This document shows, one piece after another, positions 25,301-37,140 of a DNA stretch of 64,000 bases (position 1 is its first letter; every line of letters starts with the position of its first letter). The translations under genes were made by a program, and so were the position numbers. The notes below the pieces were generated by a model. The model had not been told where the DNA came from and made no database searches. It saw only the letters and a list, made by a program, of their open reading frames with translations. Origin of the DNA: Notospermus geniculatus (taxonomy: Eukaryota; Nemertea; Pilidiophora; Heteronemertea; Lineidae); NCBI GenBank assembly GCA_002633025.1, contig NMRB01001618.1, positions 53,691-117,690 of the forward strand, read 5' to 3'.

Positions 25301-28300
25301 CTCCTCCTGTTCCTCAGGGAATGGTACATGCATCCCAATGGCCAGGTATGTTAAAGGTAACACTTCCTGGCCTTTCTGAATTCATGTTTGTATTATGCTT
25401 ATACTACTCTTCATCCTTTTTGTCCTTCGTTACTTCTACAATCACCACCAGCTGATTGTTTCTTCTTATAGATACCAGCCTATGAATTTGCCCTTAATGA
25501 TGTCAACCCTCCTGTCCATGTAATGGCGGTGCTTAGCGCATGGAGAAATAGTGGACCCAGAGGCGATAGGGATGATCTTTTCCTGCGGAGGTGCTTTCAA
25601 AAGTTGTTGCTGAATTTCACCTGGTATGTCACCATTGATCTTTCTTTGAATGTCAAAAACTGCAAAACTAGTCCAGAAATTTCCCTTATTCTTACAAGCT
25701 AGATTGCTGGACTTGTATCTGATTTGGGACAAGGGGACTGAAAGTTTATCTTCGGGTAGTGTTCTTTTCTGGTCATATTTCAGCTACAAATAGGATACTT
25801 GTATATCATGTTGCAGGTGGGTGAATCGCAAGGACCCATCTGGCAAGAACCTCTTTGCTGGCGGATTTTTAGGACTCGATAACATTGGAGTATTTGACAG
25901 ATCAAAGCCCTTACCAGGTGGATACGAACTTCAGCAGGTACCAACATGTAGGGCACAACTTCACATAGAGGACTAGAGCTAGCTCAAAATGTCCTTTTGC
26001 CAAAATTTAGGCCAAATATGATTACTGAATTAGCCAATTTTTTAGCTCACCTGGTGAGCTATTGTCGTGGGTCTGCGTCCGTCGTCCGTCGTCGTCGTCG
26101 TCGTCGTCCGTCGTCGTCGTCCGTTAGCAGGGCACGTTTCGTAACCACTGGAGCTATTGATCTGAAACTTGGTACATATATACCCCTAGGTAAGATGACC
26201 TACGACACCAAGTTTCGGTCCGGTTCGACTCTTAGCTTGGCCACCAGGTGGCGGAAACCAAAAACACAAAAAGTGCAATAACTCCTGAACTAGCCACAGA
26301 AAAGAAGCAACAATTAGTAATTTCATTTTTCAACATATATACAAATATTCAAATCACAATGCATTTCAAACCTGTGATTTGAATATTTGTATATATGTTG
26401 AAAAATGAAATTACTAATTGTTGCTTCTTTTCTGTGGCTATTTGGATATTTGAACTCTCTGCCAAAAGTGAACTCCTGAACTAATGACTGGATCACCTCC
26501 AAATTTTTATCATAGGTGTATCTACAGAGGGTACATTACATATTTAACGGGTTTTTGATTTGACCTACTTTTCAAGGTCACAGAGGTCAAAGTTCAAAAT
26601 TTTGCCTTTTGGTGGCACATTTCTTAACCGCGGGTGCTATTGACCTGAAACTTGGTACATATATACCCCTATGTCAGATGACCTGTGACACCAAGTTTCG
26701 GTCCGATTCGACTATTAGCTTGGCCACCAGGTGGCGGAAACCAANTCCATTGTTGATGCAATGAATAATTTTGGGACATCAGGTAATCCTTAATGGTTGT
26801 GCATAGATTAAAAGTGCCTTTTTGTGTTGAATACACATCCTTTGTGCTAGTGGCAAAAGAATGTTGTGATAGTATTACGCTGTTTCAACTGTTCAAAGTA
26901 CCAGGGTTCTGCCGCTGCTGGTCGGCGCCAGACAGCCCCGTCCAGGACGCAGAAATGCCGACTGACACTCAGCCTAAAAAGAGCATTTTCCGACTATCAG
27001 AACTAACGAAGTGTGCCACGAGAGAAGCCCACCACGCACACTTCTGAATTTCCTTTCTGTTCCCATTCATCAAATGTGCTTCCCGGTGGGGCTTCCTGAC
27101 ATAGTTCTGGCCAACGACAACAACGGCGGGCTGCCTAAGTTGCAATAGATTGGTGGATCGAGGTCATTTTGATCTCATTATTTCGACTCTCATGTGCTAG
27201 GAAATCGCATTTCAGCAAGTCTAGATTTCAAATTTTTCTGGGGGAGTTTTTCTGGGCCCCCAGACCACCGTTTCGACCGGCACACTCGTTCAGTCCTGGG
27301 CAGAACCCTGAAGTGCCGGTACCCTGCTTTGGCATTGTGTGATTTCAGATTGGCAGTGGAAACAAAGGTGCCTGTTGACCTTCAAATTGTCAGTTCGCTT
27401 TGCACCATTCTAAATGTTGTATGTCATTGTTGAAAAATTTACAGTCTCTCCTTCATTCTTCCAAAGGTCTGTGGAACGATGAGGAGGGCTTCTACTATGA
27501 CCACCTGACATCCCGTGGTGGTTGCTCACTCCCACTGAAGATACGTTCCTTGGTGGGGATTGTGCCGATGTTCGCCTGCCTTGTCTTGGAAGATCAGAAA
27601 ATAAAGAAGCTGCCAGGGTTTTATAAAAGAACCCAATGGTTCCTGGCAAACAGGAAGGATCTAAGTGATCAGGTTTGAATCCGGATTGAAGGCAGATATC
27701 ACTGAATTTCAGAATGATACTTCAACTTGTATGTCTCAAATGTCTCCATAATCTGTTCTTTGCATTTTTTGCACTGGTACCGGTACTTGGTTCATATTGC
27801 GGTGTTGCTCCTCAGATAGGCAGAGCTGTTCCAAATTAACCCTTGATCTGCAGATATTTCTTGCAGATTTCCTTCATGGCAAAGGGTGTTGGTGAGAGAA
27901 AGGATTCCTTGATGTTGGCCATTCCAACCAAGGATCAACTGATGATGATCCTCAAGTACCTCTTGGACGAAGAGGAATTCTTGTCTCCTTATGGTATTCG
28001 CTCGTTGTCAAAAGTAAGGAAAATATCTATCCTGGCTCCAGATTCACAAAGTGAGAGACTGTATACCCCACATTCTCACAAGCCTTTAGTATTTGTGATC
28101 TGCTCGAATGTGAGTCAGGAGGGTAATGAGGTACACAACTTGTTACTAACGTAAATGTTAGAGGTTTACACTTGGCGGAAAATATATGTTTTTCATGTGA
28201 CCGGGGACAAGACACTAAGATGTAGTGCTACGAAATAACTTTTCTTGCTGCAGTTTCATGAGAAGCATCCCTACATCTTGAAGATGGATGGGGAGGAGCA

Positions 28301-29217
28301 TAGGGTGCAGTATGTGCCTGGTGAATCCAATACATACCTGTTCGGTGGTAACAGTAACTGGAGAGGTCCAATCTGGTTCCCAAGTGAGTTAAACTAGAAC
28401 TAATCCCTTGGCAGGTGCACTTGAAAGAGCATCTCTTTGATAGTCATATAATTGTATCATAGAGAAATTAGTATCTCAATAAGGCAACTTCTTCTTCTGT
28501 GTTCTAAACTTTGTTCTCAGGCTGTTCATCTCTTTGCATGGTAAGGTGATAAATGCCTGGGAGGATCTCGGTTTCATATTAATCATATTGCCATCTCAGC
28601 CGTTGTGACTCTTACCCAAGTCTACAGGTACACATTGCATGGTAATGTGGCTCTTTTTGGTACTTGTAAAAGAAAAACGCAACACATTACCTCATGAATA
28701 TTGACGACCCTTTTCTTCTTTCAGTGAATTTCCTAATTGTCGAAATTCTCAAGAGGTATGACTTTTACTATGGTGAGACGCTGAAGGTTGAGTGCCCAAC
28801 TGGTTCAGGAAATTTCATGCGGCTCAAGGAAGTTGGTTTGGAAATCTCACAGCGCCTGTGCAAACTCTTCAAGCCTGATGGCAATGGCTTCAGACCATGC
28901 CATGGAGATTCTGAACTCTACGCCAAGGACCCGAACTTCAAAGATCTCCTTTTATTCTACGAATATTTCCATGGAGACACTGGAAAGGGCATTGGTGCAA
29001 GGTAATCACATTGTGCACTAATTGTAATTACACCAAGTGTCTGGAAATAACTGAATGTCAAATTTTCGTAGTTTCCATTCATTTGGTAGTATTAAAACTC
29101 GCGTGAATACACTGCATTAAAATTCCCTCATTTTGTCATTGCAGCCACCAAACTGGTTGGACGGCCCTCATCGTGAATTGCCTCAAGAATTCCTGGTCGG
29201 GTGGCAATGCAAAGTAG
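19308..29217 (+). CDS. GH63-like (bacterial-type) glucosidase, one exon lost in gap
   Basis: Visible exons: 19308-19438, 21797-21965, 22511-22685, 22798-22970, 23172-23241, 23490-23639, 23914-24113, 24333-24557, 25229-25345, 25472-25623, 25817-25937, [missing], 26746-26782 (partial), 27467-27672, 27867-28013, 28254-28383, 28725-29001 and 29145-29217. All join in phase, giving about 850 codons, with perhaps 40-50 missing at the N at 26745. The protein runs [65 protein letters not shown], then a beta-rich N domain. The (alpha/alpha) barrel follows with [47 protein letters not shown] and [10 protein letters not shown]. This order and wording match the ~880-residue bacterial family annotated as glucosidase or glycoside hydrolase family 63. 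WDLAFH probably holds the general acid. There is no signal peptide, so it is likely cytosolic. The substrate is unknown. Confidence 0.88.
20587..20973. repeat. MITE in glucosidase intron 1
   Basis: Terminal inverted repeats TCAATGAGGAACCGG / CCGGTTCCTCATTGA bound a 387-bp AT-rich element. Subterminal ATCGATGAGACCGAA is matched by TTCGGTCTCATCGAT. It carries no open frame. Confidence 0.85.
24720..24965. repeat. Fold-back element in glucosidase intron 8
   Basis: CGTTCACACTACAAAGTTTT at the left is complemented by AAAACTTTGTAGTATGAACG at the right. The arms are about 80 bp and include AAGCGGACTCG and GATCTCAGGCCG words. The elements are imperfect but clear. Confidence 0.8.
26042..26744. repeat. 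Interspersed repeat in glucosidase intron, with internal direct repeat
   Basis: It begins TTAGCTCACCTGGTGAGCTATTGTCG, followed by a (CGT)n-like tract. A block of about 110 bp (GAAACTTGGTACATATATAC ... CCACCAGGTGGCGGAAACCA) occurs at about 26147-26264 and again at 26635-26744. The second copy ends exactly at the N. A perfect hairpin is inserted between them. Confidence 0.8.
26291..26440. repeat. Perfect 68-bp-arm hairpin
   Basis: Arms 26291-26358 and 26373-26440 are exact reverse complements around a 14-base loop (ATGCATTTCAAACC). It interrupts the surrounding repeat, whose phrase ACTCCTGAACTA occurs on both sides. Confidence 0.93.
26745..26745. other. Single-N join that removes a glucosidase exon
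   Basis: The N separates intron repeat from the middle of an exon ([12 protein letters not shown]). The upstream exon (…YELQQ, ending 25937) should continue into a segment that is absent, so real sequence is missing here. Confidence 0.88.
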
Positions 29218-30457
29218 ATTACAGGAGAGTCAGATCACGAATCTGATCGGATGAAACTTGTCCCTGCAGGTGTAGAACACCTTGATCTTTAATAATATAT
29301 GTGTAGATGTAGACAGAGACAGAGTTTATTAGATTGTTGCTTTGATCACAATAAATATTACATTTTTAGGACCTCTCGCGTGGACACTTTTGCAAGGGGG
29401 ACATTGTTTTGTTCATTATTTTCTCCCTCCCTAATCAGGACACCTCGAAATTAAGGAGAGCATGTGTCAGTCCCAAAGGTGTCCTTAATAGAGAGGTTGG
29501 AGTGGACTTGTTATGACCCATTGTTTTTCATTGTGCACTTTCCACTTGGCTCTCTAAGATGGCTCATTGCGCATTCATCATAGAGATGTACGGAACTAGC
29601 CATGTATGTGTGTTGGGAACTTCCCAACACACATACATGGCTACACATACACAGCTACACATAGATGTGTAGCTGTGATGTGTGAATCACAGCATGCAAG
29701 CATTCCGTACAGCTGTTACGGTATGGATACTTATGTTAATAGTATGTCGGTGACCAAAATTAGATAAAAAATACATAAATTAGTTGATTTATATTTTAGT
29801 AACCACATCAGCTTTTGGTGTACGTAATAAGTTAGGGTGTTAATCTTCTTATCGAGTGTGCTGCTTTACTTTGCTACTTGTGCAATTTGTGATCTGTGCG
29901 GCTCATTCCACTTCGTAAAGATATTCTCCATATGTGATAAAATAGGGGTTGAGTTGATGATATATGGTTATGCAATGCTTTCTGTGTATTTGTTTACCCC
30001 TAGGTGCTATCATTCAGAGTTGCTATCAAATTAATACACTGCTGACGTTTTTGTCATCCCTCAAGCATATACCGCAATTCTCTGCAGTCTCGCGTTCAGA
30101 TTTTAATTTTACTTCAATTCCAATGTTTGGTGCTTGGGCCTCCTACAGCAAAAGGAATGTGCCAGTGCTGTTATGGCACTTGTCTTATTTGGCAGAATTG
30201 TTTGACTTGGCCTGCACCAATCAGGTGGATTAGATTGCGTGCGCTTGTTCGTGATATGTTATGCATTATGAATTGGGATAAGTATATCATCAGTCCAATA
30301 AATCATTCAAGGTACACATAATTTTAAAATCAAAATAGGCCTTTTCTGAAATGTTGACGAAGACAATATTGAAGTCTTCACTTGTTAACATAATGTATAA
30401 CTGCTCTTATGTATATGTACAGTCGAAGACATATTTAAAAATATTGGATCGAGACCT

Positions 30458-30640
30458 CAACAGGTGCGGATCGAAGGGGGGGGGGCACACCCGGCCCGTG
30501 CCCCCTCTATTTTGTGGAAAATCTTTAAAATTGACCAGGAAATTTCAAAATTTTGAAAGGATGTTAAAATTTGACCGAGGTTTTCCACGATGTGCGCTGT
30601 CTGTGCCCCCTCTTTCCCATGATTCTGGATCCGCCCCTGC
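30458..30640. repeat. Short hAT-like MITE
   Basis: It runs from CAGGTGCGGATCGAAGGGGG to TTCTGGATCCGCCCCTG and contains the CCCGTGCCCCCTCTATTTTG block shared with 9970-10000. It is about 183 bp long and non-coding. Confidence 0.75.
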
Positions 30641-30699
30641 TGAACGCCAAAATATGGCATTATTTAGCTCTACAGACAACGTGGGGCAAATATTAGTGT

Positions 30700-30870
30700 A
30701 GTGCAGTAGGAAGCCAGAGTCCCATAGAAACCTGTTCTTTTGAAGGGAGTGACCCTCCCTATCACATGAAGAGTGCATGGGTCTGATCGGTAATCGAACG
30801 CGGAACCTCAGAGGTGACAGGCACCGACATTTCCATTGCACCCCTCCGACAGCCAAATTTTCAATTGATG
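30700..30870 (-). repeat. Possible tRNA-derived SINE
   Basis: On the minus strand a B-box-like GCGTTCGATTACC lies downstream of an A-box-like TGGCTGTCGGAGGGG and TGCCTGTCACCTC. The spacing is roughly that of a tRNA promoter. No terminal repeats were found, so this is tentative. Confidence 0.35.
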
Positions 30871-31594
30871 ATAATATATACATATTCAAAATAAAATGCA
30901 TGTACCGGTATGCCCTGCCTTGTTTGCAGGTGTTTTCACGCTTTACTTTTCTCTATGCAATGAATAGGCCAATTGCTTCTGATGAGCAGGTGTTAGAATT
31001 ATATTTATATATAGAGCTTTCCATTTTATTCTCACTTGTTCACGTAATAAACGATGCAGTATTTGTTACATCCAGTCTTGCAGTTTCTGTGATATTTCTG
31101 GCCCATCTTCATGCATGTGTCTCCTTCATTAGGTTATTTAGATAGGCACTCGGCAGACAATTACACGTACTGCTCATCTAACTCCTTGGTCTACATTGTA
31201 ACACAGGAACAGAATGTAACTTTTAGAACTGAGAAAAACAGGCGCAGTGGGCCTATCCTTCACTTGAGTCTCATTGAGACCGAATGGGGTTGTAGCCATT
31301 TTGTTCCTATCATCGGGGTGGCGCTGCGACCGTATCCACTTTTCCACTGTGACGTTGTACGGAACGTCAACGTCACACTGTCGTGGCTTCATGCTCGCAC
31401 CTCGTATTGCCACGGAGATGACGTCCTGAAGACAATGAAAAGGCCTGATACGGTCGCAGCGACATCTTTCCGTGGAGAAGTGGCGATGTCCTCATTCCCC
31501 CCCCCTGAGTTCAAATAATTTAGATGAACAACCAAATACAATATCATACAAATTTATTTAACAACCTCAGAGATCATGCTATAATAAAAGGAGT

Positions 31595-31665
31595 CGTCCT
31601 CCAAAAATCTTGCAAATTTTCGACCCCAACCAGGGTCTTCTTCAGGCTGGCACTTTCAAGTCGAG
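31595..31665 (-). repeat. Penelope-like terminal motif with hammerhead-like core
   Basis: The minus strand reads CTGAAGA, A, GACCCTGGTTGGGGTC, GAAA, the arrangement of a hammerhead core: CUGANGA, stem II, GAAA. The same arrangement occurs in two dated insertions in the SLC22 array (54103-54337 and 63206-63322). Confidence 0.5.
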
Positions 31666-32301
31666 CTACCAGAAGTGTAATGAGCTGGATCCCAACAGAG
31701 ATCATGCCAAATATTTACAGACTTGTTGCATGATAATCACAGTTAAACAAAGGTACATGTATATGTATGCCTCAAAATGTTTGCCTTTAATTAGGACTGG
31801 AGAAGTCTGAAATATTTGTTTCAGAATTATTCAATCAAAAGTTTTGTTAAATGATCATCAAACAGCTAATTTAATGCAAAAGGTAAAATCAAGGCCTTGG
31901 TATTTGGGAACCTTCTACCCATATACCATCATTAAGTACAGGCTTACAAATCAGTCATCCAAAAAGCAATAAATGAGTGAACAGACAAATTCAAATTTGA
32001 GGCACTGGCTGCACAGTTTGGTGAAATAAGCTGAGTACAGTACGTATACAACATATGTCTTCTGTCTTATTGCTCTCTGTTCCAATAAATGATTGACCCG
32101 TATTTGACTTGACTAGATTGTAGATCCGAAGTTGACAGATCTATCAATTACAATTCTTGATGCCCGAAGAACTGATGTCAAGTGACACTGATGTTGGCCT
32201 AGGAGTACATCATGTACAGTACACAGATGTACAAGTATTTGTTCCATAGTTGTCCGCCTATGCGAGAAAGAAGTGGCTGGAGGCTCTTTGGCAAAATGGC
32301 T

Positions 32302-35300
32302 CTAAGCATTGATTGAAGTATAACCATGGCTGACGGGAGATCCAGAAAGTTTTCCTTGTTTCCTTTTGACACACATGATTATTGACCCAATGATGATTAT
32401 AACAACAGGAATGCCGAGTCCAGCGCCAATTATAGCAATCACTAAAACTGAGAGTGATTCTTCACTTGGAACACCATAGCCAATACTAGCAGTCCTGTGA
32501 AAAGAAGAAAGATATAAACGTTAACTCGACATGAAAACAAACTGATTTCTCTGAGTGACTGAAAGTACTGTAACTTTCGTGGAAACTCAATCAGCATGAT
32601 CAGCTGACACCTGGGATATGCCATGTCTTGTCTTGCACATGACAGTATCTCAAATTTGTCAATAATTAACCACACAAAACATTGGGCCCAACGTGTATGT
32701 TCCTGAAGGAGTAATGAGGTAAAATATTATCAGAAGTTTTAGGAAGTCAAGAACTTTTCAGTACAGCAGGAAAAGTCTTACCATGCAGTGTAGTTAGATC
32801 CAGTATAAAATTTATCACCCGTAAGTCCGAAGGAAACATTATTAGCTTTCATAGCAACCTTCCTCTGTGTTAGGTCATGCCCAAAATAGGCATAAGCTAA
32901 GCTCCACCTTGGAATGTTGGTAACATTTTGGAGGTCATACTTTCGAGTGGAAGTTGAATTTGCCATTGATCTGACTTTCTCCTTATAACATACAGGTTTC
33001 CATTGCACGTAACCTCCCGAATGATCAGATTGGGAGCGCCAATCAATTATCTGTAACGAGAGAGATGATATCAGGCTTGAAGGGGACCCAGAAAAATGGT
33101 CATTAGTGGGCTTTTCAACTGGCACAGCTGTGGTCAATTTCTTCCCAATGTCCCAGAAGGTATTTTGTATACAGAAACGGCACAATCAATAGAACACAAC
33201 CAAGATACCGGCCGCCATTATACCTGAAAATGGGACAACTAGGAATGTCGAGCCTATATCCTAGCAGTACAACCAGCTTTTGGCTGTAACACTATCACAT
33301 TCCCTTGTCAGGACAACTTACTTTAAATATCCCTGGGGTGTACTCATCATCTAAGGACTTCTTCATCTTAAGCAGCATTTGGTCGGCCGGATTATCTGAA
33401 GTTACCATTATCATCTCCAAGGCAAAGCGACTGTTTTTATAACTAGGTTTCATGTGGTCAATTGTGAAGTCGAACATGGTCAAGTTGTCATTGAATAATA
33501 AGTGAGGGAGGGAGTTCTCTCTGCCCGTAGTATTATAGAAATTCATCTGAATTAAAAGATCACAAAATTTCCAACTGTTTATCAACTGGTCAAAAAAAAT
33601 GAAGCGGATTGCTTTGTTATATTTAGGCTTATTATGATACAGTCGCCTGTCATGTTGTTTGTCACAGGGTGGCCTACCCTGACAATCTGGACACCACACT
33701 TTGGCATGGTTTTCCCTTTCTTCCACTCTCCCAAATATGAGGTCTACTTTCAGCTTGCTGCAGTCAAACAAACCTAAGAGTTGTCAGCTCAAGGACAGTG
33801 AGGCAGCAGAATTGTGTGTGGGATTTGGAAATCAATACCGGTACTCACTCTTAATGATAATGATCCATTAGCAAAGAAATCTGAAGATTCAGGAGTGGTT
33901 TTGAGGACAACAGTTCCGGCAGTTGTGTTTGATTCTTCCTCTGCACTACTCCATCGAAAATTAGTGAAGTTGTGAAATATTGTGGAGTTACTCCAGGCTT
34001 TGGCTAATGTGGAATGATCTTGAGTGTCGTTATACTCAATCAGCTGTCACAAAAAGAAAGGTAGATACCGTATAAGGAACTCGATAGGAATTATCAGCTG
34101 GACTGAAAATCCTTCTAGAGATCATCAGGTGGCATTATACAGCTCTATGAATATCAGTGAAATGATGTGCTTGAATTGAAATATTACCCTTCATGTCTTT
34201 GGAACTTGGGCATGGGAATTCCGATTTGTCCTTTTCGAATCAGAATAGAAAAAAACTATCTTTCAAAACTCACCCTATTAAATACCACAGCGAATGTATA
34301 CATTGGTTTTGTCTTGAATGTAATGGAATTCTGAATATCACTAAGATTTTTGGAGAGGAGCTTCTTCCAGTCAATAGATAATTTGTTCAGCTTGTTGTTC
34401 TGCATTCTTGTCACCAAAACTGTTGGCTTTCCTATAGAACTGACAACATAATGTAGAGAGTCTGATGGACCGACAGCCGAAATGTGAGCTACATTGGCGT
34501 AAGATCCATTTACACCAGTTGTGCAAGCTGTGAGGTTGTTACATCCTGGGTTGAACTCAAAGGAGATCTGAAAGAAACACATCATCATCAAACGAAAACG
34601 TCAACAACAATCGCCAATCAGATAGGCCTAGGCCTACAGACGTAGCCCATAAATAACAGGACACCCGGTCCAGTTTTCAGCCGTCTCTTAATGATCTTAG
34701 CAGAAATCAGATAGAGTGCATAGATTTATTTTTGCGGGCCATTGAAAAGACGATTATTTCTGGATATTGGCAACCCCCAAATTTCTGGAACTAAATGATC
34801 GAAGATTCAGGAACCGTGACTTACGGTAAGTGAGACTATCATCAAAAAATGGACAAAATTCGTGTGTGCGACGGGCGTGACGTTGCATCATTGGCGTCAC
34901 AATCCAACAGTTTCCAACGCTTTTCCATGGTGCAAATGGAAACATAAGAACTAAAATTTCAACTTCAATCAGTCTGCTGACATGTGTTGAGGAGATACAC
35001 GCCATTATCTGTGGCCTACACAGGTTTAATGGACATAGGCGGCGGCCTAGTGCGAAACGAGCTCCTGGGGCTGGGTGTAAACAAACCCACTATGTACAGC
35101 ACCCCCGTAGTGCATTTGTACACAACCTCGGGTTTGTTTACACCCGGGAGCGTCGGTCGTTTCGCACTATATGTCTATTTAAGTCTAGGCCCCTACTGGT
35201 ATTGAGCTACAAGATGAGGGGTCAATTGTTATGTTAAACTTCTGACATTCTCAATCTCACAATGAGGATTTTAAAATGGGATGCAAAAACAAACTTCGTA

Positions 35301-36380
35301 AACATAGACCCGTCCGTAATCAATGGGACAATAATGGGCCTGTCTCCCAGCAGGTCAGGCATGATGAGGCAGGCAGGCCTTGCTTACACTCACAGTACAG
35401 TACACTGAATTACGGTCTTTTCGCCCCATTGACTTTTCGCCCCATTCGCACCCAGTCAGTTCGCCCCATCGGTCGGACTTTTCGCCCCCAAAAATTCGCC
35501 TCATAAATCCGTTAAAAAACATGAAAATGACGAAAACATGGTATAAAGTAGCCACAAATCCTGAAATGGATTCATTCCCTGGCTTTTGGCAGTGCGCCAG
35601 ACCCTTGGATCAGACCCGAGTCAGGGCATGCGCCAAATATAGTTGGCACAATGATGTCATGGGAATCCCAGTGTGCTATCCCCTCAGCCATTGGATGATG
35701 CAGTAAAAATAGGTCACATACATTTGAATATGCAACAGACTACGGCTTTTAGCAACCTCAACATCTAAGTAAATATACTGTTTAATGGAAAGAAGAAACA
35801 ACCAAGCAACACTGGCACGACTTTGAAGCATTCTCTTTCTGGATCACAGCCAAATACGTCAGAACGCTGGTGAAAAATATCGGCGGGAGTTTTCGGGCAG
35901 CGCGATGACGCCCGTCTCATGACATCCCTCACGGTTTCCCGCCAAAACATCGTCAGGCCGCCTCAAGTGTCACTTGTCTAATGACAGCCGCGGTCCGTTG
36001 TTCTGGAAATGAAATCGATGTGGCTACTTACCAAGTTTATATCGTCATTTTCATGTTTTTTACGGATTTATGAGGCGAATTTTTGGGGGCGAAAAGTCCG
36101 ACCGATGGGGCGAACTGACTGGGTGCGAATGGGGGCGAAAAGTCCATGGGGCGAAAAGACCGGATACCAGTACACTTACACTAGGCCTAGCCTATGTTTG
36201 ATTGGCAAATTTAAATGCCACCGACATGGATCGAACTAAAACGAATAGTTAGTATATTACTTTTCTACTGGCTGCCTCGCTGCACACCACAGGAAACAAA
36301 AATACGGTACATAAGACAACGAAGTACTGCAAAAATGAGATGAACGAGAGTGAAATTCTGCTCTCCATGGAAGCCGCCAT
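32302..36380 (-). CDS. GLMP: Glycosylated lysosomal membrane protein (NCU-G1 family)
   Basis: Six coding exons: 36380-36261, 34567-34274, 34043-about 33839, 33773-33322, 33050-32782 and 32494-32302, about 510 codons (human about 406). Exon 1 encodes a signal peptide (SFLQYFVVLCTVFLFPVVC). Exon 2 has HISAVGPSDSLHYVVSS, which matches the vertebrate HIRAVGTNSTLHYVWSS. Exon 3 ends FANGSLSLR, exon 4 contains SLDDEYTPGIF, and exon 6 has one TM helix (VLVIAIIGAGLGIPVVIIII), a basic stop-transfer and the tail GYTSINA. YTSI fits the YxxΦ lysosomal sorting signal. The lumen carries many NxS/T sites. Family knowledge: a type I lysosomal membrane protein, partner of the MFSD1 transporter. The exon 3/4 junction is the least certain because the phase requires the donor ACCG|GTATTG. 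Intron 1 contains large fold-back elements. Confidence 0.88.
35030..35185. repeat. Imperfect hairpin in GLMP intron 1
   Basis: TAATGGACATAGGC…AGTGCGAAACGA at the left is complemented by TCGTTTCGCACTATATGTC at the right, with GTGTAAACAAACCC / GGGTTTGTTTACAC pairing inside. It is a fold-back element of about 155 bp. Confidence 0.75.
35413..36162. repeat. ~750-bp fold-back transposon with CGCCCC-rich TIRs, GLMP intron 1
   Basis: CGGTCTTTTCGCCCCAT at the left and ATGGGGCGAAAAGACCG at the right start inverted repeats of about 150 bp. These contain tandem TTCGCCCC words, GCACCCAGTCAGTTCGCCCC and an AATGACGATATAAA-like inner part. The unique middle (about 35590-36000) has no convincing open frame. 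Confidence 0.85.
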
Positions 36381-36906
36381 TTTGATCAATTGAAAATCAT
36401 GTGACAAATGTCATGTGACAAATGTCAAATGACCTAGTGTTTGTGAAGGACGTAAGAGGGCGCTGTGGTGTTCGCCCTTTCTCGCCTCGAATACCTCATT
36501 TTAGTGTCAATTGTCCCTCAACAAATATTTGAATTTTTATATTTTTAACCTTGCCAAACATTGGTGGAATATCAGTGTACTGCTGTTATATCAAAAATAT
36601 TGTACTGCTGTACTCTTGTACCTTATTGTAAGGTCTGACATGTCTGAGTTTCAATAAATTTCATTTCATTGCGGCAGATCGTTGTACCAAGAATGTACAA
36701 CTCCAAATATGTGCCAAAACTGAGTTTACTAATTTGCCTCTGGTGACCCTGTAACTGAAGGGATCTTAATTTGTGAAGAATTATTGTGTAGAGAAGATCA
36801 TTACGAACAAAATGACACCTCCCGCAGTTATATGCGCTCAGAAATAACCGAGCTACAGAGTAGTTTTGAATGGACCATATTTTCGACAAATTGATATCGT
36901 ACTTGA

Positions 36907-36907
36907 T
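36907..36907. other. Single-N assembly join
   Basis: One N within ACTTGATNAATGC. No repeat of the flanking sequence is evident, so what is missing cannot be judged. Confidence 0.7.
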
Positions 36908-37140
36908 NAATGCAACAAGTAGTCCCAAAATTTCCCATGACGCGTTGCGCGCGCGGTGACAGGTCAGTGCGAGGTACGAGCGCTACCTGTCGTGACAATG
37001 ATTGGTTATTTAATTAGAAGGCCTATAATTACCGTACGCCCTCTATTATCAGAAAAAGTAACCTAATGCCCACCCTTTTGATTGATTACTGAGTTGTACA
37101 TTCTTGGTACTTATATATTCTTGGTTGTACCAAGCGACCC

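Larger units (their letters stand above)
29218..32301. other. Intergenic region between glucosidase and GLMP
   Basis: No gene is recognised. It contains a palindrome at about 29596-29680 (TGTGTGTTGGGAACTTCCCAACACACA and a TACACATC pair), a hAT-like repeat, a possible SINE, an imperfect inverted repeat at 31320-31470 (GCGCTGCGACCGTA / TACGGTCGCAGCG) and a Penelope-like terminal motif. The 3' UTRs of both flanking genes also lie here. Confidence 0.5.

Noticed and set aside
26080-26125. Arginine/serine-rich coding stretch
   Set aside because: It is a CGT/CCGT simple repeat inside a known-looking interspersed repeat in an intron.
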